From Marinobacter halophilus (lineage in GTDB: Bacteria > Pseudomonadota > Gammaproteobacteria > Pseudomonadales > Oleiphilaceae), in assembly GCF_003007685.1 (NCBI RefSeq), contig NZ_PXNN01000017.1, positions 496,001 to 560,000 on the forward strand: a DNA stretch of 64,000 nt, given 5' to 3'. The notes beneath the pieces are model-generated. The model was not told where the DNA came from. It saw only the letters and a program-made list of their open reading frames with translations, and did not search any database. Positions 41,823 through 51,455 of the stretch are shown in pieces. Numbering within the stretch: position 1 is the stretch's first letter; the number at the start of each line of letters is the position of its first letter. Made by a program: the position numbers and the translations under genes.

Positions 41823-42827
41823 TCACAACATCAGGTCGTCGAGGCGTTCATTGATGCGGCTCGGAACTTCCTGTTCGACTTCGCGGACGGCCTGGCGGAT
41901 CGCAGCGAGCATGGCGCGCTCGTTGGCGTTGCCATGACTTTTAATAACAACGCCCTGCAGGCCCAGAAGACTGGCGCCATTATGACGGGATGGATCCATC
42001 AACAGCAGCAGCCGACCGATGATCGGACGCGCCAGCAAGCCAACAAATCGCCCATACCAGGAGCGAGTGAAGGCCTGCTCGAGCAATTCGATTAACAAAC
42101 CAGCCACGCCTTCACCGGTTTTCAGGGCAATATTACCTACGAAGCCATCACACACTACAACATCCGCTACATCCCGGAACAGGTCGCTGCCCTCGACATA
42201 GCCTATGTAATTGATCGTGTCGCACTGAGCGAGCATATGGGAAGCAAGGCGAACCTGTTCATTGCCTTTGATTTCCTCTTCGCCCACGTTGAGCAACGCA
42301 ACTCTGGGCTCCGACTGATGGCAGATGGCCGACGCCATCAACGAACCCATCAAGGCGTACTGATAAAGGTTTTCAGCGGAGGAATCGACGTTGGCGCCAA
42401 GGTCAAGAACATGACAACGACCACGGAGCGAGGGAATCAGCTTTGCGATGGCCGGCCGCTCAATACCCGGATACATGCGTATAATGGATCGACCGAACGC
42501 CATCAAGGCTCCGGTGTTGCCGGCACTGACACACCCCTGAGCCTCACCATCACGAACCAGCCCGAGAGCGATGGCCATCGAGGAATTTCTTTTGTGCCGG
42601 AGCGCATGTGAGGGGCGCTCATTCATGCGCACCACATCCGCGGCTTCCACAATGCGGATTCTGGAATGGCCTTCAAGCAAAAAAGCCTCAAGCTCGCTCC
42701 GGATTCCCACCAGAACAAGACTCAAGGCCTCATTTTCACGCACCGCTTGCAGTGAGGCATGGACAACCACTTCGGCGCCACGATCACCACTCATGGCGTC
42801 GATGGCTATGGTGACCGGTTTACTCAC
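41823..42827 (-). CDS. plsX: Phosphate acyltransferase PlsX
   Basis: Makes acyl-phosphate from acyl-ACP for phospholipid synthesis. 334 residues, with TIAIDAMSGD at the N-terminus, SAGNTGALMAF near 100, LLNVGEEEIKGNE near 180 and ADVVVCDGFVGNIALKT near 220. I chose GTG 42827 since homologues begin just before the IDAM motif; a GTG at 42845 would add six residues. It follows rpmF, as in most gammaproteobacteria. Confidence 0.95.
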   Translation of the reverse strand: MSKPVTIAIDAMSGDRGAEVVVHASLQAVRENEALSLVLVGIRSELEAFLLEGHSRIRIVEAADVVRMNERPSHALRHKRNSSMAIALGLVRDGEAQGCVSAGNTGALMAFGRSIIRMYPGIERPAIAKLIPSLRGRCHVLDLGANVDSSAENLYQYALMGSLMASAICHQSEPRVALLNVGEEEIKGNEQVRLASHMLAQCDTINYIGYVEGSDLFRDVADVVVCDGFVGNIALKTGEGVAGLLIELLEQAFTRSWYGRFVGLLARPIIGRLLLLMDPSRHNGASLLGLQGVVIKSHGNANERAMLAAIRQAVREVEQEVPSRINERLDDLML

Positions 42828-42870
42828 CGCTCGTCCATGCGTCACAGGCTAAAAGACTATCCCGACGATG

Positions 42871-43050
42871 TTACTCGTCGCGAGCCTCAATAACCTGCTT
42901 ACCACGATAGAAACCGTCCGGAGACACGTGGTGACGGCGATGTACTTCACCAGTTGTCGTGTCAGTAGACAATGCAGTAGCGGTCAGTGCGTCGTGTGAA
43001 CGGCGCATGCCACGCTTGGAACGGGTCTTGCGATTCTTCTGTACAGCCAT
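42871..43050 (-). CDS. rpmF: 50S ribosomal protein L32
   Basis: 59-residue ribosomal protein: [20 protein letters not shown] at the start, then a conserved [15 protein letters not shown]. There are no cysteines, so it is the non-zinc form usual in gammaproteobacteria. AGGAG lies eight bases before the ATG at 43050. It lies 31 bases after yceD on the same strand. Confidence 0.97.
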   Translation of the reverse strand: MAVQKNRKTRSKRGMRRSHDALTATALSTDTTTGEVHRRHHVSPDGFYRGKQVIEARDE

Positions 43051-43081
43051 GGTATAAGCTCCTGACCTATTTACGAAAACG

Positions 43082-43639
43082 TTAGTGCTTGGTCGTCTTG
43101 AAATCCGCCAGCACGCTGAACGGATTATCTTCTCTTTTCTTTGCCTCGGGCTCGCTGGGGGCTTTTGACGGCTCCAGCGCCTCCAGATCTTCTTTTGCCG
43201 GGCACTCATCCCTTTCATGAAGAGGGAACGGTGGCAACACCAAAAGCAGTTCGTCTTCCACCATTGACCACAAATCCGCCGTGAAATCCTCAAAGAGGAA
43301 AGGCTCCAGCGTCTTGGGCAACCGTTGGGCCTGATCATCGTTGATGACCAGGCCCAGATCAAAACTGGACGTCAGCGTAACCTGCATATCGTTCATGCAA
43401 CGCTGACATTCCAGAATGACCGGTGCGGACAGCTCTCCCGACACAATCCTTCGGCGCTCACTGTCCTGGTAAAAGGAAAGCTTCACGCGGCATTCGCTGC
43501 CATCCTGAAAACCCGGTACCGCTTCTCGAAAACGAGCGAGACCCTCAAGTGGAATTACCCCCTCAAGTGTCGTGTTGTGCTCCGCTAACCGGCTAGGGTC
43601 AACAGATTTCGGCAGTTCGGCGTTCGGTGCTTTGGACAT
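43082..43639 (-). CDS. yceD: YceD (DUF177), 23S rRNA accumulation protein
   Basis: 185 residues. The family motif with two cysteines, [11 protein letters not shown], is near residue 103 and the C-terminal half is acidic. YceD/DUF177 proteins are linked to 23S rRNA accumulation and sit before rpmF in most bacteria, as here. The N-terminal [18 protein letters not shown] fits homologues, so ATG 43639 is probably right. A strong promoter ends only nine bases before it. Confidence 0.9.
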   Translation of the reverse strand: MSKAPNAELPKSVDPSRLAEHNTTLEGVIPLEGLARFREAVPGFQDGSECRVKLSFYQDSERRRIVSGELSAPVILECQRCMNDMQVTLTSSFDLGLVINDDQAQRLPKTLEPFLFEDFTADLWSMVEDELLLVLPPFPLHERDECPAKEDLEALEPSKAPSEPEAKKREDNPFSVLADFKTTKH

Positions 43640-43648
43640 AGGCGCGCA

Positions 43649-43677
43649 ATTTTAGGGACGAGACCCGCTGCTGTCAA
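43649..43677 (-). promoter_or_regulatory. Consensus-like promoter of the yceD-rpmF operon
   Basis: On the minus strand a perfect TTGACA (43677-43672) and TAAAAT (43654-43649) are separated by 17 bases. The start point predicted seven bases after the -10 is about 43642, leaving a 5' leader of about three bases before the yceD ATG. No ribosome site can then precede yceD. Confidence 0.8.
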
Positions 43678-43773
43678 AGACTTAATCTACTTTCTGGCAG
43701 GGCTTTCGCTCTGCGTAGGGGTATTTTACGATACAAGCTCGCAAATCACGCCCACAATTACTGTGAAACCACC

Positions 43774-44391
43774 ATGACAAAGCCCGGCCTGCTACTGGCA
43801 TCATCGTCCCCTTATCGTAAAAGCTTGCTGCAAAAGCTCGACCTGCCGTTCGAGTGTGTCAGCCCGGATATCGACGAAACCCCTCAACCCGGCGAAAGCG
43901 CAAAAGCACTCGCACTGAGACTGGCCATTACGAAGGCCCGAGCTCTGGCACAACAGCATGCCGGCAAAATAATCATCGGCTCCGATCAGGCCGCAGCCCT
44001 GCCCGACGGCTCACTGCTGAACAAACCAGGCAGCCATGAACAAGCAATGCAACAACTCGGCAGAAGCAGCGGCCAAAGCGTCGACTTTCTGACCGGTCTG
44101 GCCGTCCTGGACACCCGCACCAACACACTGGAATGCTGCTGCGAAACATTTACCGCACATTTTCGCAACCTGAGCCAACAGGAAATCAGCCACTACCTGC
44201 GCAAAGAACAGCCGTACGACTGTGCCGGCAGCTTTAAAATGGAAGGGCTAGGCATCACCTTGTTCAGCCGTCTTGAGGGACGAGACCCGAACAGCCTCGT
44301 AGGCCTACCCCTGATCGCGCTCACCGAGATTCTGATCAGACTCGGCATTAATCCCCTGCTACAGCCCCGAGCCGACGGCTCAGGGCTGTAG
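43774..44391 (+). CDS. yceF: Maf/YceF-type nucleotide pyrophosphatase
   Basis: House-cleaning pyrophosphatase of the Maf family; the YceF subgroup hydrolyses 7-methyl-GTP. 205 residues with LLLASSSPYRKSLLQKL at the N-terminus (substrate phosphate site), SPDIDETPQPGE, GSDQAA and YDCAGSFKMEGLG. It is divergent from yceD and convergent with the sppA-type gene, five bases between stops. An inverted repeat (44361-44389) overlaps its end but lacks a T-run. Confidence 0.92.
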   Translation: MTKPGLLLASSSPYRKSLLQKLDLPFECVSPDIDETPQPGESAKALALRLAITKARALAQQHAGKIIIGSDQAAALPDGSLLNKPGSHEQAMQQLGRSSGQSVDFLTGLAVLDTRTNTLECCCETFTAHFRNLSQQEISHYLRKEQPYDCAGSFKMEGLGITLFSRLEGRDPNSLVGLPLIALTEILIRLGINPLLQPRADGSGL

Positions 44392-44396
44392 CGCCA

Positions 44397-45452
44397 TCAG
44401 CGCAATTCGAGCCGGGACTCGAGCAGGCGCGTAGCCACGCCATCACCCACAGCAACGCCGAGCTGATCCACCAGATCCATGAACGGAGAGCGACGGCGAC
44501 TGTAATCTACCAACTCTTCTTCACCCACCAACTGGCGGGCGACCCAGGAAGCACTGCCAAGGCCGTCGATCAGACCCAGCTCAACCGCTTGCTCGCCAGT
44601 CCAGACCAAACCACTGAACAGCCGCTCATCATCTGCCAGGCGGTCACCCCGCCCTTCCTTGACCGCATCAATAAACTGGCGATGGGTGTTCTCAAGTACA
44701 CTCTGCCAAAAGACCACATCCTCTTCACGCTCTGGTGAAAACGGATCAAGAAAGCCTTTACTCTCACCCGCTGTGTACAAACGACGGTCCACGCCAATCT
44801 TTTCCAGCATCTCGCTGAAGCCAAAGCCCCCGGCAATCACACCAATGGAACCGACCAGGCTGGAACGGTTGGCGTAGATCTCGTCAGCAGCTGCGGCAAT
44901 GTAGTAGGCCCCTGAGGCGCCAATATCGGAGATCACGGCATAGACCTTCTTCTCGGGGTATTCTTCGCGCAAGCGCCTGATCTCGTCGTACACGTAGCCG
45001 GACTGCACTGGACTGCCGCCTGGACTGTTGATTCTGAGCACCACAGCCCTGGCGCGCTCCGCCTCAAATGCCGACCTGAGCGCCCCCACCAGATTGTCAG
45101 CGCTGGCCAACTCATCCGCGGCAATGGTGCCGTTCACCTCGACCAGCGCAGTGTGATGACCCGTTACCGAATCGACACCACTTCCAAACGGCGACTTGAT
45201 CAGAAGCAACAACGCAAACAGATAGCCGAAAGTCAGAAACTTGAAGAAAATACCCCACCGCCGGCTCCGACGCTGCTCGGCCTGTAGCGACATCACCAGC
45301 TTCTCAATCAGACGCCAGTCCCGACCGGTTTCCGGAGGCATGGCCGGCTGCTTGCCGCCAAACAACCCGCGCTTGCGAGGCGGCTCGCTCTGCCCGCGAT
45401 CTGCCGGCTTGTCGCCCCAACCAGATTCTTTATCGGATTCCCAGTCACTCAT
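44397..45452 (-). CDS. sppA: Signal peptide peptidase, SppA/SohB family
   Basis: Inner-membrane Ser-Lys protease that removes leftover signal peptides. 351 residues: a charged cytoplasmic N-terminus, a membrane segment at about 67-86, and an S49 domain. The nucleophile is Ser180 (IGASGAYYIA) and the base Lys232 (ESKGFLDPF). It is the short, single-domain form. It follows the HAD phosphatase gene by 29 bases and rluC further up, apparently one operon. Confidence 0.93.
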   Translation of the reverse strand: MSDWESDKESGWGDKPADRGQSEPPRKRGLFGGKQPAMPPETGRDWRLIEKLVMSLQAEQRRSRRWGIFFKFLTFGYLFALLLLIKSPFGSGVDSVTGHHTALVEVNGTIAADELASADNLVGALRSAFEAERARAVVLRINSPGGSPVQSGYVYDEIRRLREEYPEKKVYAVISDIGASGAYYIAAAADEIYANRSSLVGSIGVIAGGFGFSEMLEKIGVDRRLYTAGESKGFLDPFSPEREEDVVFWQSVLENTHRQFIDAVKEGRGDRLADDERLFSGLVWTGEQAVELGLIDGLGSASWVARQLVGEEELVDYSRRRSPFMDLVDQLGVAVGDGVATRLLESRLELR

Positions 45453-45481
45453 CCGTTATTCCTTTACAGCGATAGACGAAA

Positions 45482-46129
45482 TTAAAGCCCCAGCACGCGC
45501 CGGAGCTCAGCCACAGAACTGACCACTGCGTGCGGATCGTATTGTTCGAGCACGTCACGCTTGTGAACACCCCACTCAACGCCAATGGCTGGCATGCCAA
45601 TGCGGCGCGCCATATCAAGGTCGTAACGGGTGTCACCGACCATCACCGCCTCTTCCGGCGCATAACCGTAGAATGACAGAATCTCTTCCAGCATCAGCGG
45701 GTCCGGCTTGGAGCGGGTTTCATCGGCACAGCGGGTTATATCAAAGTGCACACCCAGACCGCTTGAGGTCAGCGCTCCCTCCAGGCCCCGGCGACTCTTG
45801 CCGGTGGCGACCGAACAGCCACGACCGATACCGCGGAGGTCGGCGATCATGGGAGCGATACCCTCAAATACATTCTGAGGTGTGGTTACTTTCTGGAAGA
45901 AGTAACCCGCATAGCCTTCTCGAATTCTTACCATTTCCTCGCGGCTAAGACCCGGATACAAGCGTTCGAGTGCCTCGATCATGCCCAGCCCGATGATATC
46001 CCTGTAGGCCTCGCGCTCCAGCTCCGGATAACCAAGGTCGGTTGCCGCCTGATGCAGGCTGTCGGCGATATGGTCAACGGAATCGATCAGCGTTCCGTCC
46101 CAGTCAAAAATTACCACTTTAACGTTCAT
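45482..46129 (-). CDS. HAD-superfamily phosphatase (phosphoglycolate phosphatase-like)
   Basis: 215 residues. HAD motif I DWDGTLIDS is at 9-17, motif II ATGKS near 109, motif III SKPDP near 140 and motif IV GDTRYDLDMA near 163. Its start overlaps the rluC stop by one base (TAATG). In Pseudomonas a similar Gph-like gene lies between rluC and sppA. The substrate is unknown. Confidence 0.88.
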   Translation of the reverse strand: MNVKVVIFDWDGTLIDSVDHIADSLHQAATDLGYPELEREAYRDIIGLGMIEALERLYPGLSREEMVRIREGYAGYFFQKVTTPQNVFEGIAPMIADLRGIGRGCSVATGKSRRGLEGALTSSGLGVHFDITRCADETRSKPDPLMLEEILSFYGYAPEEAVMVGDTRYDLDMARRIGMPAIGVEWGVHKRDVLEQYDPHAVVSSVAELRRVLGL

Positions 46130-47208
46130 TAGTGCGTTCCCTTACTGCGCTGCTCAAGCTCGTCGAGCACCTTGGCGAATGCCTCATCATACGGAGCTTC
46201 CAGCTTCATTGCCTCACCCGACTTAGGCAAGGTGAACTCCAGGGCCCGGGCGTGGAGCATCAACCGCTGACCACCAATCGCGCGGAATGCCTTGAGGCTC
46301 GCCTCATCCATATACTTGTCGTCGCCGGCGATCGGATGCCCGGCCCAGGCGCTGTGCACCCGGATCTGGTGAGTACGCCCGGTCACCGGGGAGGCCTCGA
46401 CCAGACTGTAACCCAGAAATTGCTGCAGACACCGAAACAGCGTCAGCGACTCTTTACCTTCGGCGCTCACCTTCACCCGGCGCTCGCCGTTGGGCATTTC
46501 ATAACGTAACAATGGCTCGTTCACCCGGCCCACAGAGTTCGGCCAGGTGCCCGCAACCAGCGCGTGGTAATGCTTACGTATGCGCTTCTGGCGCAGTTCA
46601 TCCTGCAGCACACGTAATGCCGAGCGTTTTTTCGCGACCATCACCAACCCAGAGGTATCCCGGTCGAGCCTGTGCACAAGTTCGAGAAATTTTGCCTGCG
46701 GCCGGGACGAGCGCAGCACTTCAATCAACCCGAAACTCAGGCCGCTACCTCCATGCACCGCGATACCGGAGGGCTTGTTGACCACCAGCATGTCGTCATC
46801 TTCAAACACCACCGCCGCTTCCATCACCGACTGCACCCGGTCGCCGGGGGCCACCCGCTCCGGCTTGCTCTGCTGTACTATTGGCGGAATGCGCACCACA
46901 TCACCAGCCTGCAGCCGGGTATCGGGCTTCACCCTGCCCTTGTTGACCCGAACTTCGCCTTTGCGAACAATCCGGTAAACGACACTCCTGGGCACACCCC
47001 GCAGTCGGGCCAGTATAAAGTTATCCACCCGCTGGCCCGCCATATCCTCATCAACAGCCACCAGCTGCACGCCCTTCTGGACCTGACCCGGAGGCGGATC
47101 GACACGCTTGCCCACGGGGCCTGCAGTGCGATTATCCCCAGCCATTTCAGAATGGCGCGATTTGCCGCGTGGTAGCGGTTTTTTACGAGCGGCTGGCTTG
47201 CGCGACAT
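46129..47208 (-). CDS. rluC: 23S rRNA pseudouridine synthase RluC
   Basis: Makes pseudouridines 955, 2504 and 2580 in 23S rRNA in E. coli. 359 residues: a basic N-terminal tail of about 45 residues, an S4 RNA-binding domain (about 55-115) and an RluA-type catalytic domain with the aspartate in HRLDRDTSGLVMVAK and RTHQIRVH. It is divergent from rne, the same arrangement as in E. coli. Confidence 0.94.
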   Translation of the reverse strand: MSRKPAARKKPLPRGKSRHSEMAGDNRTAGPVGKRVDPPPGQVQKGVQLVAVDEDMAGQRVDNFILARLRGVPRSVVYRIVRKGEVRVNKGRVKPDTRLQAGDVVRIPPIVQQSKPERVAPGDRVQSVMEAAVVFEDDDMLVVNKPSGIAVHGGSGLSFGLIEVLRSSRPQAKFLELVHRLDRDTSGLVMVAKKRSALRVLQDELRQKRIRKHYHALVAGTWPNSVGRVNEPLLRYEMPNGERRVKVSAEGKESLTLFRCLQQFLGYSLVEASPVTGRTHQIRVHSAWAGHPIAGDDKYMDEASLKAFRAIGGQRLMLHARALEFTLPKSGEAMKLEAPYDEAFAKVLDELEQRSKGTH

Positions 47209-47237
47209 GAAGTACCTTCGGGTAGATAAATGCAGGA

Positions 47238-47266
47238 TTGAACGGCCACAGCTTTACTGCTATATT
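47238..47266 (+). promoter_or_regulatory. Promoter of rne
   Basis: TTGAAC (47238-47243) and TATATT (47261-47266) are separated by exactly 17 bases. It lies just beyond the rluC start in the 585-bp divergent gap. The predicted start near 47273 gives a leader of about 520 bases. Confidence 0.65.
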
Positions 47267-47272
47267 CCGACG

Positions 47273-47793
47273 TGATTTGCCGTTTGTCTACGGCCTGACA
47301 GACTCAGGTCAGAAGCCGGAGCGGCAGCAGTATACCGACACTGATTAAGAGATTGAACGCCGCAAGCCCAATCATTAGCGGGCACGACGTGAAATACACT
47401 CCCGGACTAACAGGTCAGACCCAGAGAGGCTGCAATCTGCCCGGGAGAGGAAAAACCGAACGGAAAACCGTCGGGCGACATCGCGAGAATCACTACCACG
47501 GGAACCCGGGCCGTCAGCTAACTAATAAGACGTGAGACCCAGGGTTTGTGTGAACCTGAAAACGGATAGTATGCGCAAACAGACACTCACCCTATGCAAC
47601 ATGTCGCTGCCGTCAGGCAGGCGCAACGTAGGCGGTGGTCTCAGACATACAGGATCACACCCTTAAAGGTCTGATCCGTCTGGCCGCCGGTCCGCCCTGC
47701 TGTTTCCGGGCCCGCGGCACGCACATCCTGCCTCGCTGATGTAGATCCCCCCGGTTTTCTGTCATTAACAAACGACAGGAACCCTTTCTTTCC
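47273..47793 (+). promoter_or_regulatory. Long 5' leader of rne, possible autoregulatory RNA
   Basis: This stretch has no convincing gene. It holds several possible stems: TCCCGG/CCGGGA (47400-47405, 47441-47446), CCGAACGG with CCGTCGG around AAAA (47456-47475), and TGAGACC/GGTCTCA (47533-47539, 47637-47643). In E. coli the 361-nt rne leader lets RNase E cut its own mRNA. A similar role is inferred from length and position only. Confidence 0.5.
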
Positions 47794-50700
47794 ATGAAAA
47801 GAATGCTGATTAATGCAACTCACCCTGAGGAGTTGCGCGTAGCTCTAGTAGATGGACAACGACTGTTTGACCTGGATATCGAGTCCAGTACCCGCGAACA
47901 GAAAAAAGCCAACATCTACAAAGGCCGGATCACCCGCGTTGAACCCAGCCTTGAAGCTGCATTCGTAGATTTCGGCGCAGACCGCCACGGCTTCCTCCCA
48001 CTGAAGGAAATCTCCAAGGAATACTTCAAGAAATCGCCTGGCCAGATTGAAGGCAAGGTCAACATCAAAGAGGTGGTTTCCGAAGGTCAGGAAGTGATCA
48101 TACAGGTTGATAAGGAAGAGCGAGGCAATAAAGGCGCCGCGCTCACTACCTTTATCTCTTTGGCTGGCCGTTACCTGGTGCTGATGCCCAACAACCCTCG
48201 TGCCGGCGGTATCTCCCGTCGCATCGAAGGCGAAGACCGGGCTCAGCTCAAAGACGCCATGAACGGCGTACAGGTACCCAAGTCCATGGGCATCATCGTG
48301 CGCACCGCCGGCATTGGCCGTACCGCAGAAGAGCTCCAGTGGGATCTTGACTACCTGGTCCAGTTCTGGGAAGCCATCACCCAGGCTGCTGGCGAGCGAA
48401 AAGCACCATTCCTGATCCATCAGGAAAGCAACGTTATCATCCGCGCCGTGCGCGATTACCTCCGCCAGGACATCGGCGAAGTACTGATCGATGCCGACAG
48501 CGTCTACGAAGACGTGCTCAGTTTTGTGCGCGCGGTCATGCCCACGTTTGAAAACAAGATCAAGCTGTACAAGGATGAAATCCCCCTGTTCAGCCGTTAT
48601 CAGATCGAAGGTCAGATCGAAACCGCATTCCAGCGTGAAGTGAAGCTGCCCTCCGGTGGCTCCATTGTTATCGATCCTACCGAAGCTCTGGTCTCTATCG
48701 ACATCAACTCCTCCCGGGCCACCAAGGGCCACGACATCGAGGAAACTGCCCTGCAGACCAACCTCGAGGCGGCGGAAGAGATCGCTCGCCAGCTGCGCCT
48801 GCGCGATATGGGCGGCCTGATTGTCATCGACTTTATTGACATGACACCGGCCAAGCATCAGCGTGAAGTCGAGCAGAAAATGCGCGAAGCGCTGGAAATT
48901 GACCGTGCCCGCGTTCAGGTTGGCAAAATTTCCCGTTTCGGCCTGCTGGAAATGTCCCGTCAGCGCCTGCGGCCCTCGCTTGGCGAAACCCGCAGCGAAG
49001 TCTGCCCGCGCTGTGAAGGCCAGGGCACCATCCGGGGTATCGAATCCCTGGCGCTGAGCATCATGCGCCTGATTTATGAAGAGTCGTCCAAGGAAAAGAC
49101 GGCAGAAGTCCGCGCCATCGTGCCGGTTTCTGTAGCCACCTTCCTGCTCAACGAAAAGCGCAAGCAGCTGGCCGATATCGAAGCACGCCAGGGCGTAGCC
49201 GTGGTTGTGGTTCCGGTACCGAACATGGAAACGCCGCATTTCGAGATTGTCCGGATGCGTCTGGACGAAGCGACACCGGAGCACGTTGCCAGCCATCAGG
49301 TGGCTCACGATTACAACGAACGGGAAGAAGTGGCGGCAGAAGTACCCAATGCCGAGAAGCCCGTGCGTGAGCAAGCTGCGGTCAAGGCCATCCGCCCGTC
49401 TTCGCCAGGACCCGCTGCCGCTGCCCCAAGCACGACGCCTGCCGCCGCCAGCGCGGAGCCCGAAGAAGGTCTATTCCGGAAGCTTGGCAAAAAGATTGCC
49501 TGCTTCTTCCGCGACGAACACCCGCAGGACGGACAGGATCGCACCACCACAAACCGCGATCGCGACGAAGAGCGTCGCAACCAGGCTCGACAGGAACGTC
49601 GCAAGTCACGCGTAGCCAGAGATGACCAGCGCCCCGGCGCTAATCGCAGCGGCAATGAGCGGCGTCAGAGTGGCCAACAGAGCCGCCCTGATGACAGCCG
49701 TGGTCGCAATCGCGGTGGCCGTAACGAGGATCCGGCGCGCACCAGCCAGAACCGTCCGAGCCCGCAAGATAAACCTGCCGATGCAAAAGCTGACAGCAGG
49801 GGTGGTGACAAGCCCAGTGACGGCCGTCGGGATAACCGGAAGGACTCACAGGGGCGCAATCAGAACCGTAATCGCCCCCAGCGTGACCCCAAGGAGCAGA
49901 AAGAAGCTCGGGAGCCGCAAGAAAACCAGAAGACCCCTGCCAGCGATAAGCCAAGCGCTGACAAACCCAGCAACGACAAGCAGGGCGGCGATGAAAAACG
50001 TCGCAAGCCCCGTCGCCAGCGCAGTCGGGATGGTTCGCCCGCTGAAGCACCGATCAGCGCACCAGCAGAGCGCAAAACCGAGCGTAATGAAATACATCAA
50101 AAGGACACTCAGCCTGAAAAGAGCGCCGAGACCAGCCCTGCCGATGTGAAAGAAACTGCGCCTAAGCAACAGCCTGCCGAGCAGCCAATCAATGCTGAGA
50201 CGCCGAAGGCAACCCAGGATCAGGTAACGACAGAAACTGACGCACTGCCATCCGACACGGGAAAACGCACTGCGCCTGAAACTGCCTCAAAGACCAAAGC
50301 CGAAACTCAGAATACCGAGGATACTGACGAGCCAGCAAAGGCAGCGCCGACCAAAGACGCAGAAGAGCCACGCAAGACCCGGCCTGCAAACCGTCAACGC
50401 AAGCCCAGGGCTGCAGCAAAGACAGATAAAGTGGCTGACAGTGACAAGGCCGAGGCCCCTGCCGCTCAGGCAGAAGAAATGACTAAAGCACCTCAGCAAG
50501 CAGATAAGCCAGACGCGACGCAAGCTGAAGCAAAGCAAGCTCCCGCCAAGGAAGCTGACAAGCCTGAGCCAGCAGAACAAGCCATACAGACTAAGCAGCC
50601 TGAGGCAAAAGCTCCGGCAAACACTGCTGGTCCAAAGCCGTCGACAGCCGACGAGCCCAAAGCCGACAGCAAGCCAAGCGAGCCAGACACGGCGCCTGTC

Positions 50701-50907
50701 ACAGCAGAGCCGGCGCCAGAGCACAAGCCTGAGCCGAAGAAAGCAGAGCCAGCAGCGAAGGCTGAAAAGCCTGAAGCGCCGTTACAAGAGCCCTATGTAG
50801 CACCAACCGACGTTCCGGTCACTCCGGGTCGCGCTTATAACGATCCAAGAGAGGTCCGAAAGCGCCAGCGAGCGGCTGAAGCCGCTAAAAAAGCCGGGAG
50901 CAATTGA
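47794..50907 (+). CDS. rne: Ribonuclease E
   Basis: Endonuclease that starts mRNA decay and processes rRNA and tRNA. 1037 residues. The catalytic half is almost E. coli-like: S1 domain about 39-125, catalytic Asp303 ([10 protein letters not shown]) and Asp346 (LIVIDFIDM), and zinc-link Cys404/Cys407 (CPRCEG). A basic amphipathic membrane-targeting helix is at about 557-573 ([17 protein letters not shown]). Residues 580-770 are Arg/Asn/Asp-rich, as in RNA-binding scaffolds, and 770-1000 are Ala/Lys/Glu/Pro-rich and disordered. A conserved C-terminal stretch [20 protein letters not shown] could anchor a partner. ATG 47794 fits all homologues ([10 protein letters not shown]). Confidence 0.97.
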   Translation: MKRMLINATHPEELRVALVDGQRLFDLDIESSTREQKKANIYKGRITRVEPSLEAAFVDFGADRHGFLPLKEISKEYFKKSPGQIEGKVNIKEVVSEGQEVIIQVDKEERGNKGAALTTFISLAGRYLVLMPNNPRAGGISRRIEGEDRAQLKDAMNGVQVPKSMGIIVRTAGIGRTAEELQWDLDYLVQFWEAITQAAGERKAPFLIHQESNVIIRAVRDYLRQDIGEVLIDADSVYEDVLSFVRAVMPTFENKIKLYKDEIPLFSRYQIEGQIETAFQREVKLPSGGSIVIDPTEALVSIDINSSRATKGHDIEETALQTNLEAAEEIARQLRLRDMGGLIVIDFIDMTPAKHQREVEQKMREALEIDRARVQVGKISRFGLLEMSRQRLRPSLGETRSEVCPRCEGQGTIRGIESLALSIMRLIYEESSKEKTAEVRAIVPVSVATFLLNEKRKQLADIEARQGVAVVVVPVPNMETPHFEIVRMRLDEATPEHVASHQVAHDYNEREEVAAEVPNAEKPVREQAAVKAIRPSSPGPAAAAPSTTPAAASAEPEEGLFRKLGKKIACFFRDEHPQDGQDRTTTNRDRDEERRNQARQERRKSRVARDDQRPGANRSGNERRQSGQQSRPDDSRGRNRGGRNEDPARTSQNRPSPQDKPADAKADSRGGDKPSDGRRDNRKDSQGRNQNRNRPQRDPKEQKEAREPQENQKTPASDKPSADKPSNDKQGGDEKRRKPRRQRSRDGSPAEAPISAPAERKTERNEIHQKDTQPEKSAETSPADVKETAPKQQPAEQPINAETPKATQDQVTTETDALPSDTGKRTAPETASKTKAETQNTEDTDEPAKAAPTKDAEEPRKTRPANRQRKPRAAAKTDKVADSDKAEAPAAQAEEMTKAPQQADKPDATQAEAKQAPAKEADKPEPAEQAIQTKQPEAKAPANTAGPKPSTADEPKADSKPSEPDTAPVTAEPAPEHKPEPKKAEPAAKAEKPEAPLQEPYVAPTDVPVTPGRAYNDPREVRKRQRAAEAAKKAGSN

Positions 50908-50909
50908 TC

Positions 50910-51452
50910 ATGCTGACCAATTCGGACGTCGAAGCGCTTGAAGACATTCTGTTTGCGGAGCCCTGGGGCGAAGACGCCCTGGATTTCTTCGGACTCCACG
51001 GAGTGGTGTGTGCCAGCGTTATCGGTCCGGTCAGCCTGGCGGCGGAAGACATCTTCCGCCTTGCCACGGGCGTAGACGCCCTTCCCGATGGCAAGGTGCC
51101 TGAGATCTTCACGCGCTGTGTCAATCAGCTGACGAAGGACATGACTCAGGCACTGGACATGGGCCAACCACTCGAGCTTCCTGAACCGGAAGACGGCGAT
51201 CCGATGAACGCACTGGAGAATTGGTGTGCCGGATTCGTTGACACCTTCCTGGAACACGAGGAATCCTGGCTGGAAGTGGCTGATGAGGACGAGGTGGCGG
51301 ACCTGATGGTACCGATGCTTACACTCTCCGGCCTGTTTGAGGACGAAGACTTTCAGAACGTCCGCAACGATGCGGCACTGGCAGACCGGATGGCGGAAGC
51401 CATTCCGGACTCACTGACTGATCTTTACCTGCTGTTCCATGCGCCGGACTGA
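50910..51452 (+). CDS. UPF0149 (YecA/YgfB) family protein
   Basis: 180 residues, acidic and helical. The family pattern is visible: FGLHGVVCASVIGP near residue 27, WCAGFVDTFLEHEESW near 105. There is no C-terminal SEC-C zinc motif. The ATG at 50910 is three bases after the rne stop, with GGGAG upstream, so it is probably cotranscribed with rne. Function unknown; some UPF0149 members act as small adaptors or regulators. Confidence 0.85.
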   Translation: MLTNSDVEALEDILFAEPWGEDALDFFGLHGVVCASVIGPVSLAAEDIFRLATGVDALPDGKVPEIFTRCVNQLTKDMTQALDMGQPLELPEPEDGDPMNALENWCAGFVDTFLEHEESWLEVADEDEVADLMVPMLTLSGLFEDEDFQNVRNDAALADRMAEAIPDSLTDLYLLFHAPD

Positions 51453-51455
51453 GCG

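Noticed and set aside
42871..43362. A 163-codon frame ending in L32
   Set aside because: Only its last 59 codons are rpmF; the earlier part is the shifted frame of yceD. The ribosome site at 43050 marks the true start.
44361..44389. Inverted repeat at the end of the Maf gene as terminator
   Set aside because: One mismatch in the stem and no T-run on either strand.
47845..49374. A 509-codon open frame opposite the catalytic half of rne
   Set aside because: The plus strand matches RNase E residue for residue, including all catalytic positions, so the opposite frame is incidental.
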